Below are positions 14,017 to 22,701 of a stretch of 64,000 nucleotides of DNA, one piece after another. Source of the stretch: Leptotrichia hongkongensis (lineage in GTDB: Bacteria > Fusobacteriota > Fusobacteriia > Fusobacteriales > Leptotrichiaceae). Within the stretch, counting starts at the first letter, position 1; every line of letters begins with the position of its first letter. The position numbers were made by a program, and so were the translations under genes. Location: assembly GCF_007990635.1 (NCBI RefSeq), contig NZ_AP019846.1, positions 1,984,001-2,048,000 on the forward strand, written 5' to 3'. The notes below the pieces were generated by a model that had not been told where the DNA came from, made no database searches, and saw nothing but the letters and a program-made list of their open reading frames with translations.

Positions 14017-14547
14017 TTAATATTTTAGTTGTGAGTAGACTTCATACCCTTTAAGAAATTCTCGTCCTTTTAAATCTGATAATTCTATCATAAACGCTAA
14101 TTCATATACTTCTGCTTCTAATTTTTCTACTAATTGAACCATTGCTTTGGCGGTTCCTCCTGTAGCTAGCAAATCATCAACAATCAATATTTTCGAATTT
14201 TTTTCAAAAGCATCTTTATGGATTTCTATACTATTTTTACCATATTCCAAAGAATACTCTACACTTTCAACTTCTGCAGGTAATTTTCCAGGCTTTCTTG
14301 CAGGAACAAATCCTGCTCCAATATTATAAGCTATTGCAGCTCCGAAAATAAATCCCCTCGCATCAGCTCCTACTACATAGTCTATTCCTTTATTCTTGTA
14401 TCTGTCTGTAAAATCCTTTATGATGATTTTCAGCCCTTCTTTATCTTTTAACGCTGTTGTAATATCTCTAAAAATTACTCCTTTTTCTGGAAAATCTTCT
14501 ACTGAACGGATTAATTTTTCTATCTTTTCTTTTTCTTCTATTTTCAT
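14017..14547 (-). CDS. apt: Adenine phosphoribosyltransferase
   Basis: A 176-residue purine salvage enzyme making AMP from adenine and PRPP. Visible motifs are FPEKGVIFRDIT (about residues 18-29), VGADARGFIFG (about 59-69), VPARKPGKLP, and the PRPP-binding loop ILIVDDLLATGGTA (about 120-133). Length and order are typical. It is monocistronic with its own terminator and sits downstream of the rRNA operon promoter region. The start is supported by the conserved N-terminal spacing to the FPEKG motif. Confidence 0.96.
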   Translation of the reverse strand: MKIEEKEKIEKLIRSVEDFPEKGVIFRDITTALKDKEGLKIIIKDFTDRYKNKGIDYVVGADARGFIFGAAIAYNIGAGFVPARKPGKLPAEVESVEYSLEYGKNSIEIHKDAFEKNSKILIVDDLLATGGTAKAMVQLVEKLEAEVYELAFMIELSDLKGREFLKGYEVYSQLKY

Positions 14548-14840
14548 TTTTTTTCTTCCTCTTTTCTACAATTATATAATTAATAATAATTCTGTGTACG
14601 CTTATACTTATGAATTTTTGATTCGTATTGTTTGAATTAATTTAATTTTTAATAAATTTAAGATATAACAGTATTTCATAAATCAAAAACAATTTTACTG
14701 ATACAAATGTTATTATTTTCAAAAACCAATAGTTATCATCTTTATTGTTTTTATCAAAATATTAAATACATAAAATTTATGATTCAGTGATTTATTTAAC
14801 TTATGATACAACTAATAAACTACATATAAATATTTCTTAA

Positions 14841-15293
14841 TTAATCATTCCATAAACTTCCTAAATCAGTTCTTATTTTTTCATTATTCATTAGTTTTAA
14901 TAAATTTTCCTTAATATTTGGATAAATTATCATTGTTTCCAATTCTTCTTTTGTTACAAATTTCAAATCTGTCAAGACTGCTTCTTCTCCTAATTTTATG
15001 ATACTATCATTTTTATTATTACGGTGTATTTTATAAAACAGATTTAAAACATGACGTTTCTTATCTGGGGAAATTGTTTCTGAAAAGAACAGAAATTCAT
15101 CAACTTCTATATCCATATTTGTTTCTTCCTTATATTCACGAATTAAAGCTTCTTTTGTAGTTTCGCCCCAATCATTTCCACCGCCAGGAATAAGCCAGTA
15201 TTTTTTGTCATTTTTGTGATGTTGGATTAGCAGGATTTTATTATCTTCGATAAGAATTCCTGCCACACGTATTCGTGGTCTAACTTCTTCCAT
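14841..15293 (-). CDS. Nudix hydrolase
   Basis: A 150-residue protein with a complete Nudix box: G(GNDWG)E(TTKEALI)REYKEETN at about residues 38-61, matching Gx5Ex7REUxEExGU except for N at the last glycine-type position. Such enzymes hydrolyse nucleoside diphosphates linked to another group. The substrate cannot be predicted; RVAGILIEDNKILLIQHHKNDKKYWLIPGGG is typical of the general MutT-like/ADP-ribose pyrophosphatase group. It follows the CNNM-like gene by only 9 bases and probably shares its transcript. Confidence 0.9.
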   Translation of the reverse strand: MEEVRPRIRVAGILIEDNKILLIQHHKNDKKYWLIPGGGNDWGETTKEALIREYKEETNMDIEVDEFLFFSETISPDKKRHVLNLFYKIHRNNKNDSIIKLGEEAVLTDLKFVTKEELETMIIYPNIKENLLKLMNNEKIRTDLGSLWND

Positions 15294-15302
15294 TTTTTCT
15301 CC

Positions 15303-16592
15303 TTATTCTTCCTTTTCTTCCTCCTGATCAATAATAATCGCTCTTATTCTTTCAACACGTTTATTATCCATATCAGTCACTTTTAATATAAATTTATCAC
15401 CTTTTACCTGATCAAAAACATCAGCGACTTTTCCAAGTTTATCTTGAATGTATCCTGAGATTGTATCGTATTCTTCAGATAAAGGAATTTCTATATTCAA
15501 TTTATCGTTTACTTCCTCAATAGGGGTGTCTCCTTTTATATCAAATATTTTTTCACGAATTTGCTGAATATTTTCTTCTTCCTGATCAAATTCATCTCTT
15601 ATTTCTCCAACAATTTCTTCTAGTAAATCTTCAATTGTTACGATTCCCTGTGTTCCTCCATATTCATCAATAACTATTGCCATATGAAGCTGCTTTAACT
15701 TGAATTCTTCTAGCAATTCAATCAAAGATTTTGTGATTGGAACAAAGTAGGCTTCTTTCATAAAATCCTTTATTGGAGGATTTTCTCCAGTTTGCTTATC
15801 GTAACGGAGTAAATCTTTCATATGGACTGTTCCTACTATTTTGTCAATTGTTTCTGTATAAATTGGGATACGTGTGAACCCTTGATCTAAAATTTCATCC
15901 CATACATCGTCTATTTTGCTTTCTGCTTCCAATGCAAATACGTCTCTTCGTGGAGTAAGTATTTCCTTGACTGTTGTTTCGGAAAATTCAAAAATACTGG
16001 TAATCATTTCCTCTTCGCCTTCTTCAAATACACCGCTTTCTGTTCCAGCCTTTAAAAATGTTAAAATTTCATCTTCTGTTATTTCAAACATTTGATCTTT
16101 TACCTTTATCTTGAATATTCCAACAATAAATCTTGAAATATGTATAAATAAGCGAATTAACGGTTTTAATACAATTCGTATTGTATTTAACGGAATTATT
16201 AATGTTCTAGAAACTCCGTAGATGTTGTTTCTTGCTATCAGCCTCGGTACCATTTCAGAAAATATCAGGATAAGAACAATTAACACAAAAAATGAAATTC
16301 CTACAAAAAGATTTTCTGCATAAATTCTTTTTATTAAGTAAACTCCTGTAAAAACCATTGAAGAATAAGAAATTGTCTTCACAAACAGAAGTGTTGTAAG
16401 TAATTCATTCGGATTTTCCAGCCAAAGCTTTAAAAGTTCGCTTTCCTTTGTTTTCTCCTTTTCTTTTGAATCACTTTTTAAATGTATCTGCTTAAGCGAT
16501 GATAATGCTGACTCTGCAGCTGATAAAAACGATGTAAAAAACAATAAAACCAATAATAGAACAATATCTAACAAAATCCTCTTCTCTTCCAA
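15303..16592 (-). CDS. CNNM/CorC-HlyC family membrane protein (DUF21-CBS pair-transporter-associated domain)
   Basis: A 429-residue hemolysin-C/CorC-like protein. Residues 1-170 hold the DUF21 (CNNM) membrane domain with about four hydrophobic segments, beginning ILLDIVLLLVLLFFTSFLSAAESAL. Two CBS domains follow (about 195-325; PRRDVFALE.., MAIVIDEYGGTQGIVTIEDLLEEIVGEI), and a C-terminal CorC/HlyC domain with NIEIPLSEEYDTISGYI. The family includes magnesium/cobalt efflux proteins; older names call them hemolysins, for which there is no evidence here. It sits in a cluster def-fmt-rex-folD-accB, then this gene and the Nudix gene. Confidence 0.9.
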   Translation of the reverse strand: MEEKRILLDIVLLLVLLFFTSFLSAAESALSSLKQIHLKSDSKEKEKTKESELLKLWLENPNELLTTLLFVKTISYSSMVFTGVYLIKRIYAENLFVGISFFVLIVLILIFSEMVPRLIARNNIYGVSRTLIIPLNTIRIVLKPLIRLFIHISRFIVGIFKIKVKDQMFEITEDEILTFLKAGTESGVFEEGEEEMITSIFEFSETTVKEILTPRRDVFALEAESKIDDVWDEILDQGFTRIPIYTETIDKIVGTVHMKDLLRYDKQTGENPPIKDFMKEAYFVPITKSLIELLEEFKLKQLHMAIVIDEYGGTQGIVTIEDLLEEIVGEIRDEFDQEEENIQQIREKIFDIKGDTPIEEVNDKLNIEIPLSEEYDTISGYIQDKLGKVADVFDQVKGDKFILKVTDMDNKRVERIRAIIIDQEEEKEE

Positions 16593-16628
16593 ATTTTATC
16601 CCTTCTTTATTTTTTATTTTTATAAAAA

Positions 16629-17111
16629 TTATTCAATAATCATTAATGTCTGACCTTTTTTTATACTATCCTTGTCTTTAACAAGTATTTTTTTTACTTT
16701 TCCTGCAACTGTTGATTTTACTTCATTCATAAGTTTCATTGCCTCTACTATACAAAGTGTCTGTCCTTCTGTAACGGAATCTCCCTCTTTTACAAATGGA
16801 GACGCTGTTGGCGATGGTGATGCATAAAAAGTACCAACCATTGGGGAAGTGATTTGTGTTCCTGAAATTTCTTCAGAAGATGCTTCCTGTATTGGTGCAG
16901 GAGATGTTTCTTGCGGTTGTACTTCCTGCGGAATATTTGATGGTGCTGTAGTCATAGGTTGAGCTAACGCATTATTTACTATGACATTTCTTTCTTTCTT
17001 TTTCTTAGTCAATGAAACTTCAAAATTATTATCTTCATATTTTACTGATTCAATTTTATTTTCATTCATACTTTCGGCTAATTTTTCAATAAATTTAATT
17101 TTATCTTTCAT
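16629..17111 (-). CDS. accB: Biotin carboxyl carrier protein of acetyl-CoA carboxylase
   Basis: A 160-residue BCCP. The C-terminal biotinyl domain (about residues 80-160) has [15 protein letters not shown] and the biotinylation motif EAMKLMNE with the target lysine. The middle is a proline/glutamine/threonine-rich linker and the N-terminus is a short amphipathic helix, as in AccB. It carries carboxybiotin between AccC and AccAD in the first step of fatty acid synthesis. The frame is open four codons further from a GTG at 17123, but the ATG at 17111 (MKDKIKF) matches the usual AccB start better. The stop-to-start gap to folD is tiny, so they are likely co-transcribed. No accC is adjacent. Confidence 0.93.
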   Translation of the reverse strand: MKDKIKFIEKLAESMNENKIESVKYEDNNFEVSLTKKKKERNVIVNNALAQPMTTAPSNIPQEVQPQETSPAPIQEASSEEISGTQITSPMVGTFYASPSPTASPFVKEGDSVTEGQTLCIVEAMKLMNEVKSTVAGKVKKILVKDKDSIKKGQTLMIIE

Positions 17112-17130
17112 TAATTTTCTCACTTTCTTT

Positions 17131-17988
17131 TTATTTAGTATTATTTATTTTTTGATTATATGATTTAAATGTGTTCTTTATTAGCATTGCAATTGTCATT
17201 GGACCAACACCGCCGGGAACAGGGGTAATGAAAGAGGCTTTTTTAGAAACTTCTTCAAAATCCACATCTCCACATAACTTTCCATCCACACGGTTTATTC
17301 CAACATCAATCACAACGACGCCTTCCCTTACATCAGATGCTTTTACTAATTTTGGATAACCTGCGGCTGCTATTACTACATCGGCTTTTTGTAATTTTTC
17401 AGATAGATTTTTTGTTTTTGAATTACAAGTTTGAACCGTTGCGTGCCTTTGCATTAACAAAAGTGTCATTGGTTTTCCCACAATGTTACTTTGCCCAATC
17501 ACAAGGACATCTTTTCCTTTCAAATCAATATTATATTCTTCAAACATCTGAATCACTCCAGCTGGTGTGCAAGGCAAAAATCCTGATTCATCTCCAATCA
17601 TCATTTTACCAATGTTTGTCGTATGAAATCCATCAACATCCTTTTCAGCTAAAATTGCATTTACAATATTTAATTCATCAATATGTTCAGGAAGTGGTAA
17701 TTGTACCAAAATTCCGTCTATATTGCTATTATTATTTAATTTTTTTATTTCTGAAAGTAAATTTTCTTCTGTAATATTTTCATCAAGTCTAATTGTTTCA
17801 GAATAAAATCCAACTCTTTCACAAGCTTTTATTTTATTTCTTACATAAATTTGTGAAGCAGAATTTTCTCCTACTATAATTACCGCAAGTCCAGCTTTTC
17901 TGCCAACTTTCTTTTCCAGTTCACTATGTTCCTGTTCAATTTCTATCAAAATCTTTTCTGAAAGCGCCTTTCCATCAATTATAGTCAT
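17131..17988 (-). CDS. folD: Methylenetetrahydrofolate dehydrogenase/cyclohydrolase FolD
   Basis: A 285-residue bifunctional one-carbon enzyme that interconverts 5,10-methylene-, methenyl- and 10-formyl-tetrahydrofolate with NADP. Seen motifs: [14 protein letters not shown] with the catalytic lysine (about residue 53), [43 protein letters not shown] (Rossmann loop) and the C-terminal [18 protein letters not shown]. Its product 10-formyl-THF is the donor for Fmt, encoded nearby. The ATG at 17988 gives the standard N-terminus. Confidence 0.96.
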   Translation of the reverse strand: MTIIDGKALSEKILIEIEQEHSELEKKVGRKAGLAVIIVGENSASQIYVRNKIKACERVGFYSETIRLDENITEENLLSEIKKLNNNSNIDGILVQLPLPEHIDELNIVNAILAEKDVDGFHTTNIGKMMIGDESGFLPCTPAGVIQMFEEYNIDLKGKDVLVIGQSNIVGKPMTLLLMQRHATVQTCNSKTKNLSEKLQKADVVIAAAGYPKLVKASDVREGVVVIDVGINRVDGKLCGDVDFEEVSKKASFITPVPGGVGPMTIAMLIKNTFKSYNQKINNTK

Positions 17989-18031
17989 AGCTTTCCTGCT
18001 AAATTAAATTTAACAGGTTCTCCTTTCGATA

Positions 18032-18697
18032 TTATATTTTTTCGCTTATATTATTTATTCTCCAGAAATTTAATTCCTGTAACTTTGCTGAAATATCCAT
18101 ATCTACAACTTTTATGTTTTTATCTAATTCTAATTTATAAGTTGTCATGTTAAGTATTGCAGAAATTCCACTTTTTACAAGACTTTCTGCTGCAATTTGC
18201 GCCTGTTCTTTTACAACTGCTAAAATAGCCATTTCAATTCTTGTATCAGAATTATTCTTCATATTTTTTATAAATTCATCAACATTTTGTATATCCTGAA
18301 CAATTAAATTATTAGCAGCTGTTTTCCCAATCTTATTCTTATCCTTGTCAAATATCCCAACAATTTTAAATCCTTCACCTAAGACATCGAGATTTGAGGA
18401 AAGCATTTCTCCCATTTTACCGTGTCCCACAATTATCACATTGTTAATTTTATCAATTCCAAGAATTTTTGTAATAATTTCTATCAGATTATCTATATCA
18501 TAACCTTTCCCTCGTACACCAAACTCACCAAATGTTGATAAATCTTTACGTACCTGAGCAGAAGTAGTATTCATAATTTTAGCAAGTTCGATGGAATTTA
18601 TTTCGTTATACTGTTTTCGGACTTCTTTTAGAATAGACAGATATTCTGTCAATCTTTGTATAACTCTTTCAGAAATTTCCATTTTTTTTAACTTCAT
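18032..18697 (-). CDS. rex: Redox-sensing transcriptional repressor Rex
   Basis: A 221-residue NADH-sensing repressor. An N-terminal winged helix (ISERVIQRLTEYLSIL...TTSAQVRKDLSTFGEFGVRGKGY, residues about 5-65) precedes a Rossmann domain with VIIVGHGKMGEML (about 85-97). The reading frame is open to 18784, overlapping fmt, but AGGAGG lies before the ATG at 18697 (MKLKKMEIS), which is the expected Rex start. Rex releases DNA when NADH/NAD rises, regulating fermentation genes; its targets are not identifiable here. It lies between fmt and folD on the same strand. Confidence 0.95.
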   Translation of the reverse strand: MKLKKMEISERVIQRLTEYLSILKEVRKQYNEINSIELAKIMNTTSAQVRKDLSTFGEFGVRGKGYDIDNLIEIITKILGIDKINNVIIVGHGKMGEMLSSNLDVLGEGFKIVGIFDKDKNKIGKTAANNLIVQDIQNVDEFIKNMKNNSDTRIEMAILAVVKEQAQIAAESLVKSGISAILNMTTYKLELDKNIKVVDMDISAKLQELNFWRINNISEKI

Positions 18698-18743
18698 ATT
18701 TCCTCCTATGAAAATTAGAAAATTACAATCTAGCCTTCTATTC

Positions 18744-19703
18744 TTATTTTGAACTAGAATTGCTATACAATAATTTTTCTCCAATTACCATTTTACGTCC
18801 ATTAATAATATCTACTCCCTTTTGAAGTTTTTTTCCTTCAAATTTTGCCTCCAAAATCAATATTCCCCCATTTGCAACTTTTACAACAGGCCCTTTTTTA
18901 TTCATAATTTCAACAATTGTACCATTTTCTATTTCATCTTCATATTTTTTTTCAATTTTTTCACTTTTGTAAATTTTTATGTTTTCACCTTTTTCATTGA
19001 AAGTATGTGCCGCTGGAAATGGGTTTAATCCACGAATTTGATTGTAAATAACTTCTTTTGTGCTATTCCAGTCGATTTTTGCCTGCTCCTTTGTAATTGG
19101 CTTTACTAAAGTGGCTTTGCTATCATCCTGCTTTTCTGACTGAACTTCCCCGTTTTCAATCAGTTTCAACGCTTTTTCAAGTCCAGCCGCTCCCAAATCC
19201 TTCAATTTATCGTGCAGAGTTCCAAGCGTATCATCTTCTGCAATTTCACAATATTCCTTTAAAATCACATCTCCAGAATCAAGCCCTTCCTCAATATACA
19301 TTATGCTCACACCTGTTTCAGTGTCCCCATTTAAAATAGCAGAATGAATAGGCGAAGCTCCCCTATATTTCGGTAAAAGTGAAGAATGAACATTTATTAT
19401 CCCATATTTTGGAATATCAATTATTTCTTTTGGCAAAATTTTTCCATAAGCTACAACTACGATTAAATCAGGATTTATTTCCTTAATTTTGTTTATAACT
19501 TCTTCATCCTTCATTTTTTTTGGCTGAACAACTTCCACATTATTATCAATTCCAAACTGTTTTACGGGAGAAAATATAATTTTATTTCCTCTGGCATTTA
19601 CTTTATCCTCTTTTGTAAAAATAAGCTGTAAATCCGTATTTTTAAATACAACTTCCAGACTTGGTATTGCAAATTCTGGTGTTCCCATAAATATTGTCTT
19701 CAT
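18744..19703 (-). CDS. fmt: Methionyl-tRNA formyltransferase
   Basis: A 319-residue enzyme that formylates initiator Met-tRNA using 10-formyl-THF. The N-terminal domain begins MKTIFMGTPEFAIPSLEV and has the catalytic NVHSSLLPKYRGASPIHSAILNGD motif (about residues 103-126) and the MYIEEGLDSGDVI segment; the C-terminal OB-like tRNA-binding domain starts about 205 (QIRGLNPFPAAHT). It follows def by about 20 bases, the classic def-fmt pair controlling N-formylation and deformylation of new proteins. Length is typical. Confidence 0.97.
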   Translation of the reverse strand: MKTIFMGTPEFAIPSLEVVFKNTDLQLIFTKEDKVNARGNKIIFSPVKQFGIDNNVEVVQPKKMKDEEVINKIKEINPDLIVVVAYGKILPKEIIDIPKYGIINVHSSLLPKYRGASPIHSAILNGDTETGVSIMYIEEGLDSGDVILKEYCEIAEDDTLGTLHDKLKDLGAAGLEKALKLIENGEVQSEKQDDSKATLVKPITKEQAKIDWNSTKEVIYNQIRGLNPFPAAHTFNEKGENIKIYKSEKIEKKYEDEIENGTIVEIMNKKGPVVKVANGGILILEAKFEGKKLQKGVDIINGRKMVIGEKLLYSNSSSK

Positions 19704-19725
19704 TTAATTTCTCACTTTCCTGACT

Positions 19726-20244
19726 TTATTTGTCCAAGTCCCTATAAATTCTGCCTTTTGCAAAATCTTTCTTTAGAACATCTAATTTTTTAGCAACTAA
19801 TCTTTTATTCATAACCGAAAGTTTGTCTGTAAACAGGATTCCTTCTATGTGATCAAATTCGTGCTGAAATGCTCTAGCCCACATTTCATCCAATTCTTCA
19901 ATGACTTCTTCTCCATTTTCATTCAAATATTTCACTTTAATTTTTGCAGGACGGTTTACTTTCTTAAAAACTCCAGGAATGCTCAAGCATCCTTCCTCCA
20001 TATCTGCAATTTCCTCAGAAAACTCCAAAATTTCTGGATTAATAACTTTTTTTACAACTCCTTCGTGTTCCAGCACAAAAAATCTTTTGGCAATATCCAC
20101 CTGATTTGCAGCAAGTCCCACTCCATTGGCTTTTCTCATAAGAGCAACCATTTCATCTAAAATTTCTCTTATATTATCATCAACTACGTCGACTTTTTCT
20201 GATTTTTCACGTAAAGTTGGATGTCCATATAAAACTATTTTCAT
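19726..20244 (-). CDS. def: Peptide deformylase
   Basis: A 172-residue metalloenzyme that removes the formyl group from nascent peptides. All three family motifs are present: GVGLAANQ (about residue 44), EGCLSIPG with the metal-binding cysteine (about 89), and QHEFDHIEG with the two metal histidines (about 131). The frame is open ten more codons upstream, but those codons include the AAGGAGAG ribosome site, so the ATG at 20244 (MKIVLYGHPTLR) is chosen. First gene of the def-fmt-rex-folD-accB run. Confidence 0.96.
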   Translation of the reverse strand: MKIVLYGHPTLREKSEKVDVVDDNIREILDEMVALMRKANGVGLAANQVDIAKRFFVLEHEGVVKKVINPEILEFSEEIADMEEGCLSIPGVFKKVNRPAKIKVKYLNENGEEVIEELDEMWARAFQHEFDHIEGILFTDKLSVMNKRLVAKKLDVLKKDFAKGRIYRDLDK

Positions 20245-20483
20245 TTTTATTTTTTCTCTCCTTATTAAACTCATTATTACCCATTTTATTTTATCATATT
20301 ATTTGATAAATTTTAATAGAAAATAAATATTATTTTTGATTTAACAGAATAGGCATTTCTGGAATATAAATTGCAATAAATTTTTGCTTTGCTTTTGTAA
20401 AAAATTTTTTATCTCAAATACTTCTTTTTTTAATATTTTATGATATTATATTTAAAAATATCAACGAAAGGAAATTGATAAAA

Positions 20484-21021
20484 ATGAAAAAATTTTTATC
20501 AACATATTTATATTTATTATTATATCTATTATGTTTGTATTTTCCCTATATTTAAAGCACTCTTCTTATAATTTTTATTTAGCAATTTTATTTTTTATTA
20601 TTGGGGGTATTTATAATTATATTTCCAACAATGTTGAAGAAACAACTGAAATAAAAAAATCAGTATAGTTTCAATAATGTCTGGTGTTTTGTCCCTAGTT
20701 TTACTTCTAGTTCTTAAAAAAACAGAGATTAATCAAAGAAATTTTGCATTAGATTTATTCTATGAATTACGTTTAACATTTGTATTTATAATAATAATTA
20801 ATTATTTTGAATCTTTTTTCAATAATCCATCTCAAAAAAAGCGATTTTGGATGCTATTTATAATTTCTAGTTTAATTTTATTGATACCGTTATTTTTATT
20901 TCTTCAGAATAAAGATGAATTTACTATTAGCATAATAACTATAAATAAAGAAGAAATAAAGAATATAATTTTATTTATAAGTATCTCCTGTATCTCTGAA
21001 GCCAGTCTTATATATTTATAA
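20484..21021 (+). pseudogene. Small multi-pass membrane protein, broken by two frameshifts at poly-A runs
   Basis: Three consecutive reading-frame pieces make one protein. From the ATG at 20484 (after a GAAAGGAAATTGA ribosome site) the frame stops early. Adding one A to the A6 run at 20487-20492 and one to the A7 run at 20653-20659 gives a continuous product of about 179 residues with about five hydrophobic helices (IFINIFIFIIISIMFVFSLY, FYLAILFFIIGGIYNYI, ISIVSIMSGVLSLVLLLVL, LTFVFIIIINYF, FWMLFIISSLILLIPLFLFL). I do not recognise the family. The longest intact piece is 20677-21021. A terminator follows at 21037. It may be a real pseudogene, a sequencing error or a slippage-rescued gene. Confidence 0.7.
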
Positions 21022-21036
21022 TAAAAATAAATTTTT

Positions 21037-21069
21037 CTCCTCAAAAATATATTATTGAGGAGTTTTTTT
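21037..21069 (+). terminator. Terminator after the broken membrane-protein gene
   Basis: The 8-bp stem CTCCTCAA/TTGAGGAG is followed by TTTTTTT on the plus strand. It overlaps the stop codon of the convergent EamA gene, which it may also serve. Confidence 0.85.
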
Positions 21070-21954
21070 CAATCCCAATTTTGTTTCCGATACAAGTACC
21101 GCAAAAAGTACCAATCCAGCCCCAGCTGCCACTCTAAATGATAACCTCTCACTTAATATAAAAAATGCAAAAAGTGGTGCAAAAAGCGATTCTGTTGACA
21201 TTAATACTGAAGCTCTTGTGGAAGTTGTATATTTTTGGCAGAATGTCTGTAATACTGTTGGTATTGCCGTTGAGAAGATTGTTAAATAAATTATCGCAAT
21301 CAGCATCATTCCTGTAGGCTTTTGAATTTTGCTCGTATCTGAAAAGATAAAAATATTTGCCACAAACAATATTCCTGCAACAAACATCTGCATAACAACA
21401 AGTTTTAAAGGCTCAACTTTTTTGCTGAAATACCCATTCGTAGCAATCTGCCCTGCAAAAAATACTGCACTTATAATTGTCAAAATATCGCCAAAATTAA
21501 GATTTGCAATATTCATCTTCCTATCAAAACTTATCACAGCAACTCCCATTACACAAATAAACGAAGCTAGAAATGCAAAAATATCAGGACATTTTTTGTG
21601 CAAAAACCAAAAAATATAAGGCACAATTATAACGTTTATCGAAGTAAAGAAGGCATTTTTACTAGCAGTCGTGAGCATTGCCCCATAAGTTTGAAAAGCG
21701 TATCCAAAAAATTGAAAAATTCCAACTATTAATCCAGCAAGAACATCATTTTTTGTGAATTTTCCAACTCTTCTAAAGAAAATCCCATAAAGAATAAGCC
21801 CTCCCACAAGAAATCTAACCGCTGACAAATAAAATGGATCAACTCCTGTATTCAGCCCAATCTTCACAAATACAAATCCAAGTCCCCAAAATATCCCTAC
21901 AAAAAGCAGTCCAAAATCTGCTAAATACTGTTTCACAAAACTTCTCCTTATCAT
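21052..21954 (-). CDS. EamA-family (DMT superfamily) transporter
   Basis: A 300-residue integral membrane protein with ten predicted hydrophobic helices arranged as two EamA repeats (about residues 13-142 and 158-290). The first opens with LLFVGIFWGLGFVFVKIGL; the conserved SAVRFLVGG motif is near residue 44 and a matching ...STESLFAPLFAFFILSE stretch in the second repeat. Family members export metabolites or amino acids; the substrate is unknown. Monocistronic, convergent with the preceding membrane gene and separated from it by a shared terminator. Confidence 0.9.
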   Translation of the reverse strand: MIRRSFVKQYLADFGLLFVGIFWGLGFVFVKIGLNTGVDPFYLSAVRFLVGGLILYGIFFRRVGKFTKNDVLAGLIVGIFQFFGYAFQTYGAMLTTASKNAFFTSINVIIVPYIFWFLHKKCPDIFAFLASFICVMGVAVISFDRKMNIANLNFGDILTIISAVFFAGQIATNGYFSKKVEPLKLVVMQMFVAGILFVANIFIFSDTSKIQKPTGMMLIAIIYLTIFSTAIPTVLQTFCQKYTTSTRASVLMSTESLFAPLFAFFILSERLSFRVAAGAGLVLFAVLVSETKLGLKKTPQ

Positions 21955-22701
21955 TTTGAAATTTTTCCAAAAATAAATTAGTAATATTAAATAAATCTAA
22001 CTTATATTAAACACTGTTTAAAAAATAAAATTTAATTCTTAAGTATCTATATAAGGGATTTTATTTAGCTTTTGAAAAACTGTTTATTATTAATAAATGT
22101 TTTTTCATAATTTCATATTTTTTCTTTTTATAAAGCAAGGGAAATCAATCGCCATTTCCCTTGCAACCCTGGCTCGTCTAAGCATTTTTTTGAAATAAAA
22201 ACGAAACTCGCTAACGCTCAGACAGTCGTTTTCATTCAAAAAAATCACGACATTCTATATTAAATTATTAAAAATTATTATATTTAAATTTTAGGTTTTA
22301 ACATTTTGAAAATATTAAATAAGCAAAATTTCGTTAAAGAAAAAATAACTGTCTGAGCGTAGTTTTTACGAAGCGAGTTTTATTTTTTCTTTATTAAGAA
22401 AGTTTTGCGTAAAGCGGGGTAGTTCGTAGAACATTTCGCGATTATTTCTAAGTAGTACTCAGTTAAATATGTTAAAATAATTGTTATTGCGAAAGAGGGC
22501 ATGGCGTCTAATGCCCTTACGTTACAAAAAATTGAGTAAAAAAATAGAAAAAATTATTATTAATCATAATACTTATAAATAAATTATTAAAAATCTTTAA
22601 GATAGATACTTAATGATTAAATTTAATTAAAGAATATTTTACTAACTACTAAATAAATATAATAATAACCTTATTTAAAAATAATTTTACAATTCATTTC
22701 A
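21955..22701. other. Gene-free, hairpin-rich intergenic region
   Basis: About 750 bases with patches richer in G and C than the surroundings. Seen: a perfect 11-bp hairpin GCAAGGGAAAT/ATTTCCCTTGC (22135-22164), a pair of inverted arms sharing AAACTCGCT and ACGCTCAGACAGT (22204-22226 and 22347-22380, the right one with an 11-base insert), and a 7-bp hairpin AGGGCAT/ATGCCCT (22496-22517). A 40-codon frame (22381-22503, minus) has no clear ribosome site. The structures suggest an untranslated RNA or a repeat unit; I cannot name it. Confidence 0.5.

Noticed and set aside
22381-22503. 40-codon frame on the minus strand starting MPSFAITIILTYLTEYYLE
   Set aside because: It has a plausible look but only a weak ribosome site and overlaps the hairpin region, so it is noted only as part of that region.
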